From Aeromonas aquatica (GTDB lineage Bacteria; Pseudomonadota; Gammaproteobacteria; Enterobacterales; Aeromonadaceae): 64,000 nt of DNA. Below, piece after piece: positions 19,213-27,414 of the stretch. Below the pieces are notes generated by a model. It was given only the letters and a program-made list of their open reading frames with translations. It did not search any database and was not told the origin of the DNA. Both the position numbers and the translations under genes were made by a program. The DNA lies in the NCBI RefSeq assembly GCF_000764655.1, contig NZ_JRGL01000007.1, positions 124,001 to 188,000 on the forward strand, in the 5' to 3' direction. Each line of letters begins with the position of its first letter. Within the stretch, counting starts at the first letter, position 1.

Positions 19213-19367
19213 TTGCAGAAGCAGACTGTTGGACCTTGCTCAGGCTCGAGTAAATCTGATTACCCAGCTATCAATCTGCTGAAAAAGCTCAAGATCCCCC
19301 CACAAACTCTACCCCTTCGATTACGAGGCTCCCGGCGATGTTGACAAGCATGCCGCAACTCGACTCA
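19213..19367 (+). pseudogene. Degenerate copy of the ybaK 5' region
   Basis: About 150 bp aligning with 21112-21270, i.e. the upstream region and first ~37 codons of ybaK. The shared core is CTGCTGAAAAAGCTCAAGAT. The start codon is changed (ATG to ATT) and an extra C in the CCCCCC run shifts the frame, so it is not functional. The homology stops near 19367, where a ppc-tail copy begins. Confidence 0.85.
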
Positions 19368-19408
19368 GGGTGCGTAACACCAATTGATCCGGCGCGACTT
19401 CCCCACAC
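19368..19408 (+). pseudogene. Degenerate copy of the ppc 3' end
   Basis: GGTGCGTAACACCAATTGAT matches GGTATGCGCAACACCGGTTGA at the end of ppc. It is followed, after a shortened spacer, by the same terminator hairpin. Only the last few codons are recognisable. Confidence 0.7.
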
Positions 19409-19435
19409 AAAAGGGCGCCACAGTGGCGCCCTTTC
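19409..19435 (-). terminator. Duplicated ppc-type terminator, now downstream of the diguanylate cyclase
   Basis: AAAGGGCGCC-ACAGT-GGCGCCCTTT, differing from the ppc terminator by one loop base. On the minus strand it is followed by TTTT-like sequence and lies 38 bp after the cyclase stop, so it can serve that gene. Confidence 0.75.
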
Positions 19436-19472
19436 TATTTACGCACATATCCCTCCCTGTGTCCGACAAGCC

Positions 19473-20954
19473 TTATGCGATGCGGTTGCGGCCGAGGCGC
19501 TTGGCCTCGTAGAGACGCAGGTCGACGCATTGCAGCCAGTCGTCCACCCGCTGATAATCCGGCTGATAGGGGGTGACCCCCACGCTGATGGTGACGGCAA
19601 GCTCGCGCTCCTGATACAGAAAGGGATGACGCTCTATCTGCTGGCGGATGTGATCCATCAGGGATCGGGCATCGCCGAGGGTAACGCCGCGCAGCAGCAT
19701 GATGAACTCCTCCCCGCCGAAGCGGGCCACCAGATCGCTGCCGCGCACTGCCTGCATCAGCAACTGGGCCAGCGTCTCCAGCACCGCATCCCCGGCAAGA
19801 TGACCATGTTCATCGTTGATCTGTTTGAAAAAATCGATGTCGATCAGAGCCAGGCAACAGGTATTCCCCTCGGCCGGGTGGCGCAAGAAACGATCGAGCA
19901 GGAGGTTGGCTTGGCTGAAGAAGCTGCTGCGATTGGGCAGTTTGGTGAGGAAATCGTGCTCGGCGTTGAAGCGCAGCTCCCGCTCCATCCGGCCGCGTTC
20001 GTCCTCCAGGTTGCGGGCGTGAACCAGGGTACCGAGGGCGGTGGTGAGCGGCTCGAGCAGGGTCACCAGGGTCTCGTCGAAGCCACCCGGACGGTTGGCC
20101 AGGGCGATCATGCCGATGGCCTCCCCCTTGTGACGAAGCGGGATGCCAAGGAAGCAGTCCAGATGCGGGTGACCGCGAGGGGAGGTGCCGCGGCTCGCCG
20201 GATGGCGCGGCAGATCGTTGCAGCACACCAGGGTGTTGTGGGTCACCACATGACCAAACAGGTTGTCGAGTTTGCTGAAGATGAGCCCGCCTCTGCTCTG
20301 GCGCTGTTGCTCATACCAGGCATGGGTGGCCTCGTCCCAGGAGAGATTGGAGATGGAGGGGACGTAGAGGCTGGGTTGCTCGTCCTCGTACTGGACTATG
20401 CCGATGAATCCATAGGCACTCTGGCTGACGCTGAGCAGCCGCTCGAACACGGTGTCGCAGGCGGAAGCGAGGTTGCGATCCAACAGAAAGCCCTGATGAG
20501 CGGCGACTATGATGTCGAACAGCTGGCTCTGCTGTTCGACGCGCTGCTCGGCCAGCACCTCGGGAGTGATGTCGTGGGCCAGCTTGATCACCCCGAGCAA
20601 GGCACCCGCCTCGTCGGTGATCGGGGTGTAGGTGGCGTGGATCCAGACGCTCCTGCCTCCCCGCGCAATGCGGTGAAAGGCGCCGGTATGGATCTTGCCG
20701 CAGAGCACCCCCTGCCAGAAGCGGTCGTGCTCGCCATGTTGCTCGGGGGGCAGCAGCAGCAGATGGGACTGGCCGATCAGCGCCTCGGGGTGATAGTCGA
20801 GGATGGCGCAGAACAGCGCGTTGACCGAGACGATGTGGCCAGCGAGATCGAACTCGACGATGCCATAGGCGCGATCGAGGGCGGTCAATCGGGCGAGGCC
20901 GTCATAACGGCCGAGAGCGCCAATATCGAGAGAGCTGGACACCGGGATATTCAT
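19473..20954 (-). CDS. Diguanylate cyclase with PAS and GAF domains
   Basis: 493-residue signalling enzyme predicted to make cyclic-di-GMP. A PAS domain (about 15-135, with the LDYHPEALIGQ start and IHATYTPITDEAG), a GAF domain (about 150-310) and a C-terminal GGDEF domain (about 330-490) are visible. The active site reads RFGGEEF, with an intact RGSD inhibitory site five residues before it, so product feedback is expected. I prefer the ATG at 20954 with AAAGGA upstream over 20993. No membrane segment is evident, so it is cytoplasmic. Confidence 0.93.
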   Translation of the reverse strand: MNIPVSSSLDIGALGRYDGLARLTALDRAYGIVEFDLAGHIVSVNALFCAILDYHPEALIGQSHLLLLPPEQHGEHDRFWQGVLCGKIHTGAFHRIARGGRSVWIHATYTPITDEAGALLGVIKLAHDITPEVLAEQRVEQQSQLFDIIVAAHQGFLLDRNLASACDTVFERLLSVSQSAYGFIGIVQYEDEQPSLYVPSISNLSWDEATHAWYEQQRQSRGGLIFSKLDNLFGHVVTHNTLVCCNDLPRHPASRGTSPRGHPHLDCFLGIPLRHKGEAIGMIALANRPGGFDETLVTLLEPLTTALGTLVHARNLEDERGRMERELRFNAEHDFLTKLPNRSSFFSQANLLLDRFLRHPAEGNTCCLALIDIDFFKQINDEHGHLAGDAVLETLAQLLMQAVRGSDLVARFGGEEFIMLLRGVTLGDARSLMDHIRQQIERHPFLYQERELAVTISVGVTPYQPDYQRVDDWLQCVDLRLYEAKRLGRNRIA

Positions 20955-21156
20955 GGCCACGATTCCTTTCGTATCGCCAACAGATAGCCACATCCAGTGT
21001 AGACATGGGGGATCAAGAACTCAGGTCATCGGCCCACGCATTTTCAATCTGGCCACGCCCGTCATGTCCGGGAGAAGAGCCGAATCTGGGCACCTCTTGC
21101 CACGCCAGCCGACTGGGCGCAGACTGTCTGGCCTTGTTCCGGCTCGAGGAAATCTG

Positions 21157-21621
21157 ATGACCCCCGCTATCAACCTGCTGAAAAAGCTCAAGATCCCCCA
21201 CAAGCTCTACCCCTATGAGTGCGAAGCTCACGACGATTTCGGCAAGCATGCCGCGACCCAGCTCGGCCTGCCGGAGGCCCAGGTGTTCAAGACCCTGATC
21301 GCCCATCACGACAAGCAGGCGGTGGTGGCCATAGTGCCCTCATCGGGCCTGTGCAGCCTGAAGCAGCTCGCCAAGGCGGCGGGGCTGAAGAAGGTGGAGA
21401 TGATGAAACCGGCGGAGGCCGAGAAGCTGACCGGTTACAAGGTGGGGGGCATCAGCCCGCTGGCCCAGAAGAAGCTGCTGCCCACCGTACTGGACGACTC
21501 CGCCATGGCGTTTGACGAGATCCTGGTGAGCGGCGGCAAGCGCGGCCTCTCGGTCGGGGTGGCGCCGCAAGACATGCTTCGCCTTCTGAAGTGGATCGCA
21601 GCGCCCATCGGTGAACACTAA
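21157..21621 (+). CDS. ybaK: YbaK/EbsC family Cys-tRNA(Pro) deacylase
   Basis: 154-residue editing hydrolase that removes cysteine from mischarged tRNA(Pro). It starts MTPAINLLKKLKIPHKLY and has the YbaK-type KTLIAHHDKQ and KVGGISPLAQKKLLPTVLD blocks. A longer frame to 20953 exists, but the start at 21157 gives the family length and follows CGAGGAAATCTG. A broken copy of its 5' part lies at 19.2 kb. A terminator follows. Confidence 0.95.
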   Translation: MTPAINLLKKLKIPHKLYPYECEAHDDFGKHAATQLGLPEAQVFKTLIAHHDKQAVVAIVPSSGLCSLKQLAKAAGLKKVEMMKPAEAEKLTGYKVGGISPLAQKKLLPTVLDDSAMAFDEILVSGGKRGLSVGVAPQDMLRLLKWIAAPIGEH

Positions 21622-21657
21622 GGGACGAGCACCATGACTAAGCAGTAGCGTGAATAG

Positions 21658-21690
21658 AAGAGGCCCCGCATCCGGGGCCTCTTTCGTTTT
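21658..21690 (+). terminator. Terminator of ybaK
   Basis: AGAGGCCCCG-CATC-CGGGGCCTCT stem-loop followed by TTCGTTTT. Confidence 0.85.
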
Positions 21691-21758
21691 GTCGATCGGC
21701 GGGTTCGAGTCACGTCATCGGACCTAGGATATGGCGACCCGACAACCCGCTGCCCGCG

Positions 21759-22499
21759 TCACTCCCCCTCGGGGTGGCAGGCGGCGGTCAGATCCGAGAG
21801 CCGCAGCCGCTGGCGCCCTGCCCCATCGAAGTTGTCATCCGCCAGCCATCGCTCGAAGCAGCCTTGCAGGGCGGGCCATTCCCCATCGATCACCGAGAAC
21901 CAGGCGGTATCCCGATTGCGGCCCTTGTCCACCCGCGCCTGACGGAAGGTCCCCTCGTAGCTGAAACCGAGCCGCAGCGCCGCCTGGCGCGAGGGCCAGT
22001 TGAGATCGTTGCACTTCCACTCGTAGCGACGGTAGCCGAGCGCAAAGGCATTGGCCATCATCAGCGCCATGGCCGCGGTAGAGAGGCGGGTACGCTGCAT
22101 GGCCGGTGAGAAGTGCAGCCAGCCCACCTCTATGCTACCCGCGGCGGGATCGATGCGCAGGTAGCTGGCGAGCCCCAGCGCCTTGCCGCTCGCCTCGTCG
22201 ACAATCGCATAGAACTGGGGATCGGCCTTGGCGGCGACCCCTCGCAGCCAAGCCAGCATGGCCGCCTCATCCGCGAAGGGACCGCTGGTGAGATAGGTCC
22301 ACATGGCCCCATCATCGGCACCGAACGCCTGCCAGAGCGAGGTGCCGTGGCTCTCAGGGTCCAGCGGCTCCAGCCGGCAGCCCCAACCGCTCATGACCGC
22401 CTTGGGGGGAAACTCGGCGCCCGCCCAATCCGCCACCTCGGCCCCCAGGGGTTGATTGAATTCGTTGGTGATGTGAGCCGTCACTCGATTAGCAGCCAC
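21759..22499 (-). CDS. GNAT family N-acetyltransferase (RimJ/RimL type)
   Basis: 246-residue GNAT acetyltransferase, larger subgroup with GAMWTYLTSGPF, GWLHFSPAMQRTRLSTAAM and RYEWKCNDLNWPSRQAALRLGF (split conserved blocks of the RimJ/RimL-like family). The preferred start is GTG at 22499 with GAGGGGGG upstream; it overlaps the last codons of the rhodanese gene, so the osmC-rhodanese-GNAT genes form one leftward operon. The acetyl acceptor is unknown. Confidence 0.85.
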   Translation of the reverse strand: MAANRVTAHITNEFNQPLGAEVADWAGAEFPPKAVMSGWGCRLEPLDPESHGTSLWQAFGADDGAMWTYLTSGPFADEAAMLAWLRGVAAKADPQFYAIVDEASGKALGLASYLRIDPAAGSIEVGWLHFSPAMQRTRLSTAAMALMMANAFALGYRRYEWKCNDLNWPSRQAALRLGFSYEGTFRQARVDKGRNRDTAWFSVIDGEWPALQGCFERWLADDNFDGAGRQRLRLSDLTAACHPEGE

Positions 22500-22926
22500 A
22501 GGCGATCCCCCCCTCTTGCAACACACCGGCCTCGCCGCCGGTGGCGACGGCGAAACCGTCCTGCCGCCACCAGTGCAGGCCACCGATCAGCTCCTTGACC
22601 CGAAAGCCCTGCGCCGCCAGCTTATAAGCCCCCTGGGTCGAGCCGTTGCAGCCGATGCCGTCGCAGTAACAGACATAGACCTTGTCCCGCGCCAGCCCGG
22701 CCGTGGTGGCCGGACTCATGGTGCTGTGGGGGAAGGAGATGGCCCCCGGGATATGGCCCTTCCCATAGTGATCGAAGGAGCGGGTGTCGATGACAACGAT
22801 GCCGGGCTCACCGGCCAGCAGATCGGCGGCGAGATCGGCCGGATCGGTGCGAAACGCCAGCTGGGCCTCGAAGAAGGCGCTGGCCTCCTGCGGACTGGCC
22901 ACCCCGGTGCTCAATACATGACTCAT
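22489..22926 (-). CDS. Rhodanese-like sulfurtransferase
   Basis: 145-residue single-domain rhodanese. IVVIDTRSFDHYGKGHIPGA at residues 43-62 is the classical CH2A-like motif, and VYVCYCDGIGCNGS near 83-96 is the active loop, with Cys88 the likely catalytic residue. The C-terminus carries two more cysteines (ACGC), which is unusual. The ATG at 22926 overlaps the osmC stop (ATGA) and has AGGAG upstream. Confidence 0.88.
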   Translation of the reverse strand: MSHVLSTGVASPQEASAFFEAQLAFRTDPADLAADLLAGEPGIVVIDTRSFDHYGKGHIPGAISFPHSTMSPATTAGLARDKVYVCYCDGIGCNGSTQGAYKLAAQGFRVKELIGGLHWWRQDGFAVATGGEAGVLQEGGIACGC

Positions 22927-23405
22927 ACGGACTCCTGATATAGCGCGACTTCTGTGGTGATCTCGGTTCTGACCGAGTTGGCGATGAAACACTGCTCGTG
23001 GGCCTGGTGGTGCAACCGCTCCAGCTCGACCAGGGTTGGCTGGCGATCACCCCCGAATACCACCCTGGGGCGCAGGGTGACGCGGGTGATGGACTGGCGG
23101 CCGCGCTCGTCCGCCTCCATGACGCCGACCGCCTGGTCCCGGTAGCTCTCCACCAGATAGCGCTCCCTGGCCGCCAGCCAGAGGAAGGTCAGCATGTGGC
23201 AGCTGGAGAGCGAGGCGACGAAGGCCTCCTCCGGATCGACATTTTCCGCCACCGAAAAGGGCAAGGGCACCACATGGGGGGAGGAGGAGGCGGGCACCCT
23301 GACGCCGCCGTCAAACTCCCACTCATGGGCCCGACTGTAACGCTGATCGACGAAGGGCTCGTCGCTCCCCCGCTGCCAGCTGATCACCGCACCAAATTCA
23401 GACAT
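22923..23405 (-). CDS. OsmC family peroxidase
   Basis: 160-residue OsmC/Ohr-type thiol peroxidase. The two redox cysteines are in SLSSCHMLTFLW (Cys69) and HEQCFIANS (Cys139), in the usual positions. It probably reduces organic hydroperoxides. It is the first gene of the operon with the rhodanese and GNAT genes, and divergent from the MocR regulator, which may control it. Confidence 0.88.
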   Translation of the reverse strand: MSEFGAVISWQRGSDEPFVDQRYSRAHEWEFDGGVRVPASSSPHVVPLPFSVAENVDPEEAFVASLSSCHMLTFLWLAARERYLVESYRDQAVGVMEADERGRQSITRVTLRPRVVFGGDRQPTLVELERLHHQAHEQCFIANSVRTEITTEVALYQESV

Positions 23406-23476
23406 CCCGACTCCTTGTGGTGGTTACACTCCATTCTCTGACCCTCAATGTAGCGTCATAATGGCCTTGCCACGCC

Positions 23477-23511
23477 GACCAATTTTGCCAATATAGGCAG
23501 ACCAATTTTGC
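23477..23511. promoter_or_regulatory. Direct repeats, putative MocR operator
   Basis: GACCAATTTTGC occurs twice without change, at 23477-23488 and 23500-23511, 23 bp apart (about two helical turns). It lies between the divergent osmC and mocR genes. Paired direct repeats of this kind are known operator sites of MocR/PdxR-type regulators. Confidence 0.6.
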
Positions 23512-23538
23512 GGGCACAGTGCCCCACCCGGAGGCCGC

Positions 23539-23673
23539 ATGACCGCCCTGCCCACCCTGTTTGCCGACCGGCAACAGAACGATCTGCCCCTGCACGAGCA
23601 GCTGGTGCGCACCTTGCGCGACGCCATCTTGGTGGGGGTTCATCTGCCCTGGTCCATGAGGAGCCCAATATGA
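23539..23673 (+). CDS. 44-aa leader ORF duplicating the MocR N-terminus
   Basis: An open frame of 44 codons starting MTALPTLFADRQQNDLPL, matching the first ~36 residues of the MocR regulator with three substitutions and one inserted residue. It has its own GGAGG ribosome site five bases before the ATG. Its TGA overlaps the MocR ATG (ATATGA), so MocR translation would be coupled to it. Of 15 changed codons, 12 are synonymous. It probably encodes a leader peptide or decoy fragment; function unknown. Confidence 0.5.
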   Translation: MTALPTLFADRQQNDLPLHEQLVRTLRDAILVGVHLPWSMRSPI

Positions 23674-25094
23674 CCGCCCTGCCGACCCTCTTCGCCGACC
23701 AGCAACAAAACGACCTGCCCCTGCACGAGCAGCTGGTGCGTACCCTGCGGGAAGCGATCCTGGCCGGTCACCTGCCCCAGCACAGCCGCTTGCCCGCCAG
23801 CCGCATGCTGGCCCGGGATCTCGGCGTCTCCCGCAGCACGGTGGAGCTGGCCTATGGCCGGCTGGAGGCGGAGGGCTACCTGGTGCGCAGGGTGGGGGCT
23901 GGCAGCTTCGTCGCCCTGGCGGCGGTGCGCCCCGCCCCCAGGCCGCCCCAGTCGGCGGCCGGGCTGTCGCGCCGCGGTCAGGAGATGGCGGCGGGCGGCG
24001 CCTGCCATAACGCGCCCCTGGTGGGTGACTCCTTCGCCTCCAGCCAGCCGGATCCGCGCCTCTTCCCCCAGGCGCTCTGGGGGCGGCTGATGCAGCAACA
24101 GTGGCGCCAGCGCGCCAGCGACTGGATGAACTACGGGGATCCACAGGGCTTGGCTCCGCTTCGCGCCGCCATCAGCAGCTATCTGGTGCAGTCGCGGGGG
24201 GTGCAGTGCGAGCCGGATCAGATCCTGATCCTCACCAGCTCCCAGCAGGGCATCTTGCTGGCGACCCAGCTGCTCATCGATGCCGGCGACAGCGTCTGGG
24301 TGGAGGATCCCGGCTACCCGGGGGCGCTCACCGCGCTGGAGAGTGCCGGGGCCCGCGTCCATCCGGTGCCGGTGGACGAGGAGGGTCTCAACCCGGCAGG
24401 GGAACATCCACGGCCAAGGCTCATCTACTGCACCCCGGCCCATCAGTATCCCCTCGGCGTACCCATGAGCCTGCCGCGGCGGATGGCCTTGCTGGCCGAG
24501 GCCGAGCGGCACGGGGCCTGGATTTTGGAAGACGATTACGACGGGGAATATCAGTACGATCAGCGCCCGCTGCCCGCCCTGCAGGGGCTGGATGGTCAGG
24601 GGCGGGTCCTCTATGTTGGCACCTTCAGCAAGGTGCTGTTTGGTTCCTTGCGCCTCGCCTACCTGGTGCTGCCGCGCCCCCTGATGGAGGCCTTCAGCCG
24701 GGCCCGCGCCGCCTTCGACGGTCACAGCAACCAGCTGCAGCAGGCGGTCACCGCAGACTTCATCCGCGCCGGCCACTTCGCCACCCACCTGCGCCAGAGT
24801 CGTCTGCTCTACCAGAGCCGGCGGGATCTGCTGCTGAGCGAACTGGCCGAGCACTGCCCCCTGCTCACCCCCATCCACAGCGGCGCCGGGCTGCAGTGTG
24901 CCGTGCTGCTGCCGCCGGGTGGCGAGGCCCGCTGGACCGACGCCGCCAACGCCCTGGGGCTGGGCCTGCGCCCCCTCGGCCAGTTCTACCTCGGCGAACC
25001 CGGGCTGGAGGGCTGGCTGCTCGGCTTTGGCTGCCTCGACAACCAGACCCTTCGCAGACTATGTCGCCAACTGGGCGCCCTGCTGCGCGGCTGA
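23670..25094 (+). CDS. MocR-type GntR/aminotransferase transcription factor
   Basis: 474-residue regulator. The N-terminal GntR winged helix (about residues 10-80, LPASRMLARDLGVSRSTVE) is joined to a fold-type-I aminotransferase domain with the PLP lysine in GTFSKVLFGSLR (Lys321). The ATG at 23670 has AGGAG six bases upstream. A longer frame to 23508 is out of frame with the leader copy and unlikely. It is divergent from the osmC operon across GACCAATTTTGC direct repeats. The effector is probably PLP with an amino acid or amine. Confidence 0.93.
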   Translation: MTALPTLFADQQQNDLPLHEQLVRTLREAILAGHLPQHSRLPASRMLARDLGVSRSTVELAYGRLEAEGYLVRRVGAGSFVALAAVRPAPRPPQSAAGLSRRGQEMAAGGACHNAPLVGDSFASSQPDPRLFPQALWGRLMQQQWRQRASDWMNYGDPQGLAPLRAAISSYLVQSRGVQCEPDQILILTSSQQGILLATQLLIDAGDSVWVEDPGYPGALTALESAGARVHPVPVDEEGLNPAGEHPRPRLIYCTPAHQYPLGVPMSLPRRMALLAEAERHGAWILEDDYDGEYQYDQRPLPALQGLDGQGRVLYVGTFSKVLFGSLRLAYLVLPRPLMEAFSRARAAFDGHSNQLQQAVTADFIRAGHFATHLRQSRLLYQSRRDLLLSELAEHCPLLTPIHSGAGLQCAVLLPPGGEARWTDAANALGLGLRPLGQFYLGEPGLEGWLLGFGCLDNQTLRRLCRQLGALLRG

Positions 25095-25097
25095 GGC

Positions 25098-25976
25098 TCA
25101 GCCGTGGCTCTCGCGGCACAGGGCCAGCCAGGCCTCGGCGGTGCGGGAGAGGTAGCGCCGGCTCGGCCAGATCACCCCGAGTCGCCAGCTCAGCTCCGGC
25201 AGCAGGGGGCGCAACACCAACCCGTCCGGGGTCAGCCGCCGGCAGATGGGCTCGGGCAGGAAGGCGACTCCCATGCCGCTGCGCACCATGGCGGTGAGAA
25301 AGTCCCACTGGCTGCTGCGCGCCGCCACCTGGGGCACGAAGCCCGCCTGCTGGCAGGCCTGCTCCAGCCGCTCGCTCAGGGTGAAGGCCTGGGTGTAGAG
25401 CAGGAAGGGCTCCTCCTGCAGATCTTCCAGCCGGATCTCGTTGCGCTCACGCCAGCGCGGCAGATCCGGCAGCACCACCTGGATCGGATAGCAATCCAGC
25501 TCCAGCGCGCTCAGGGCGCCCCCCTCCCTGGTCGGCAACATGGTGATGGCGAGATCCAGCTCCCCCTCCAGCACCGCCTGCTCGATGCGGCGGCCGCCAT
25601 ATTCGACGATGGAGAGCTCCACCCTGGGGTAGCGGCTGCGGTAGGTGCGGATCAGATCCGCATAGACGTGGCCCACCATGGGCGGGATGCCGAGCGCGAG
25701 GCGCCCGTGCTGCAGGCTCTGCAGATCGGCGAGCTCCGCCTCCATCTGCTGCATCTGGGCCAGGATCAGCTGGCCACGGGCAAACAGCACCTGGCCGCTG
25801 TCGGTCAGGGTGAAGCTGTGCCCCTCCCGGTTGAGCAGGGGCTGACCCAGCTCCTCCTCCATGTTGCGGATCATCTTGCTGATGGTGGGTTGGGTGACAA
25901 ACAGCTTCTCGGAGGCGCGGGTGAAGCTCTGCTCCCGCACCAGTTCGACAAAGTAACGCAGGGCTCGGATATCCAT
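25098..25976 (-). CDS. LysR family regulator (CidR-like by position)
   Basis: 292-residue LysR-type regulator. The N-terminal helix-turn-helix reads SFTRASEKLFVTQPTISKMI (residues 17-36), followed by an effector domain. The MDIRALRYFVELV start at 25976 is the family-typical one. It is divergent from the lrgAB-like pair across a palindromic site, so it probably controls them, as CidR does in Gram-positives. Convergent with mocR, 3 bp apart. Confidence 0.92.
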   Translation of the reverse strand: MDIRALRYFVELVREQSFTRASEKLFVTQPTISKMIRNMEEELGQPLLNREGHSFTLTDSGQVLFARGQLILAQMQQMEAELADLQSLQHGRLALGIPPMVGHVYADLIRTYRSRYPRVELSIVEYGGRRIEQAVLEGELDLAITMLPTREGGALSALELDCYPIQVVLPDLPRWRERNEIRLEDLQEEPFLLYTQAFTLSERLEQACQQAGFVPQVAARSSQWDFLTAMVRSGMGVAFLPEPICRRLTPDGLVLRPLLPELSWRLGVIWPSRRYLSRTAEAWLALCRESHG

Positions 25977-26006
25977 GGGACGCTCGTCGGAGGGGTTCGC
26001 TAAATA

Positions 26007-26021
26007 ATGCCAATTTGGCAT
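26007..26021. promoter_or_regulatory. Palindromic LysR-type operator
   Basis: ATGCCAA-T-TTGGCAT, a perfect 15 bp palindrome in the 125 bp gap between the divergent LysR gene and lrgA/cidA; it fits the T-N11-A LysR motif. A second short palindrome AATTTAAATT lies at 26031-26040. Confidence 0.6.
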
Positions 26022-26101
26022 ATTTTTCATAATTTAAATTCATTTTTTGCAGGTTTGGCCCACCCTTATACTGTGACCAGATTCACAAAAAGACGCCCAT
26101 C

Positions 26102-26503
26102 ATGAAAGCCTTCTGCCTTCGCTGGCTACAAACCCCCTTCCAAATCGCCCTGCTGGCCGCCATCTGGCTGCTGGCCGACACCGCGGTGCGCACCTTCCAC
26201 CTGCCCCTGCCCGCCAACCTGACCGGCATGCTGTTGCTGCTCGCCTGCATCCTGCTCGGGGTGGTCAAGGCGCAGTGGTTCAGCGCCGGTGCCCGCTGGC
26301 TGCTGGCGGAGATGCTGCTGTTCTTCGTGCCCGCCGTGGTGGCCGTGATCAACTATCAGGATCTGCTGCTTCAAGAGGGGTGGCGCATCATGTTGGTGCT
26401 GGTTATTAGCACAATCTTGGTGCTTGGTACTACCGCACTGGTGGTGGACAGAGTCTATCGCTTCGAACTGATGCTGGCCCGCCGGAGCCGCCGCCATGTC
26501 TGA
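26102..26503 (+). CDS. CidA/LrgA family holin-like protein
   Basis: 133-residue membrane protein with four hydrophobic segments and the LPANLTGMLLLLACI block of the CidA/LrgA family. In other bacteria these proteins affect murein hydrolase export, pyruvate transport and cell death. It overlaps the LrgB gene by eight bases. Confidence 0.93.
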   Translation: MKAFCLRWLQTPFQIALLAAIWLLADTAVRTFHLPLPANLTGMLLLLACILLGVVKAQWFSAGARWLLAEMLLFFVPAVVAVINYQDLLLQEGWRIMLVLVISTILVLGTTALVVDRVYRFELMLARRSRRHV

Positions 26504-27185
26504 CACCCTGCTCGGCCTGCTCTGCTTCGCCCTCACCCTGCTGTTCTACTACGCCAGCAAGTGGCTCTATGGCCGCAAGCGCATACTGCCGCTGATGCCG
26601 CTGCTGCTGGCGCCGGCCCTGCTGGTGGCGGTGGTGATGCTGTTCCACATCCCCTATCAGGACTACATGGCCCAGTCGCACTGGCTGCTGTGGCTGCTGG
26701 GCCCGGCCACCGTCGCCTTCGCGGTGCCGGTCTACGAGAACCGCCAGTTGATGCGCCGCCACTGGCTCTCCCTGTCGGTGGGGGTATTTGCCTCCGTGCT
26801 CATGGCGGTGGGCAGCACTGTGCTGCTGGCGCGCTGGCTGCACCTCTCCGAGCTGCTGCAGCGCAGCATGGCCATGAGATCCATCACCACCCCCTTCGCG
26901 GTGGAGGCGACCCGCTCGGTCGGCGGCAACGCCGATCTCACCGCCCTGTTCGTGGTGCTGACCGGGGTGATCGGCATGGCGGTCGGGGAGAGCGTGCTGA
27001 CGGTGCTCGCCATCCGCAGCCGCCTCGGCAAGGGGGCGGGTTTTGGCGCCTCGGCCCACGGCGCGGGCACCGCCAGAGCCTACCAGATGGGCAACGAGGA
27101 GGGGGTGGTCTCCAGCATGGTGATGATGATCGCCGGCATGGCGACCGTGCTGCTGGCCCCCCTGCTGGGCAAGCTGTTCTGGTAA
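26496..27185 (+). CDS. CidB/LrgB family membrane protein
   Basis: 229-residue partner of the CidA/LrgA protein, with six to eight membrane helices. RSITTPFAVEATRSVGGN and GAGFGASAHGAGTARAYQMG are LrgB family blocks. The ATG lies within the end of the preceding gene. A terminator follows. Confidence 0.93.
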   Translation: MSDTLLGLLCFALTLLFYYASKWLYGRKRILPLMPLLLAPALLVAVVMLFHIPYQDYMAQSHWLLWLLGPATVAFAVPVYENRQLMRRHWLSLSVGVFASVLMAVGSTVLLARWLHLSELLQRSMAMRSITTPFAVEATRSVGGNADLTALFVVLTGVIGMAVGESVLTVLAIRSRLGKGAGFGASAHGAGTARAYQMGNEEGVVSSMVMMIAGMATVLLAPLLGKLFW

Positions 27186-27206
27186 GGCATTGCGACCACT
27201 CAACGA

Positions 27207-27237
27207 GAAGAGGCGCCCAGGGGCGCCTCTTCTGTTT
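27207..27237 (+). terminator. Terminator of the lrgAB-like operon
   Basis: AAGAGGCGCCC-AG-GGGCGCCTCTT stem-loop followed by CTGTTTT. Confidence 0.88.
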
Positions 27238-27414
27238 TCCTCACTTTAATACGCTTTAGAACCTTTCTACGATCTGTCGCGAGAGGCCGTCAGCAAGGTA
27301 AAGAGCAGCGCAGGAACCGGAATGTATATGAATACATGAGCCCTCTTGGTTACAAACAAGCGAGCAGCACATGAGCCTTGATCACGACCTCGCAGTAAGA
27401 TCGTGAACAGGTTC

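Larger units (their letters stand above)
19119..19472. other. Gene-free stretch holding the duplicated ybaK/ppc remnants
   Basis: 354 bp without an intact gene. It holds, in order, the secreted-gene terminator, the broken ybaK head, the ppc tail copy and its terminator. Confidence 0.8.

Noticed and set aside
23508-23669. Longer N-terminus of the MocR gene from 23508
   Set aside because: The extension is out of frame with the duplicated leader and lacks a ribosome site, while ATG 23670 has AGGAG at proper spacing and gives the family start.
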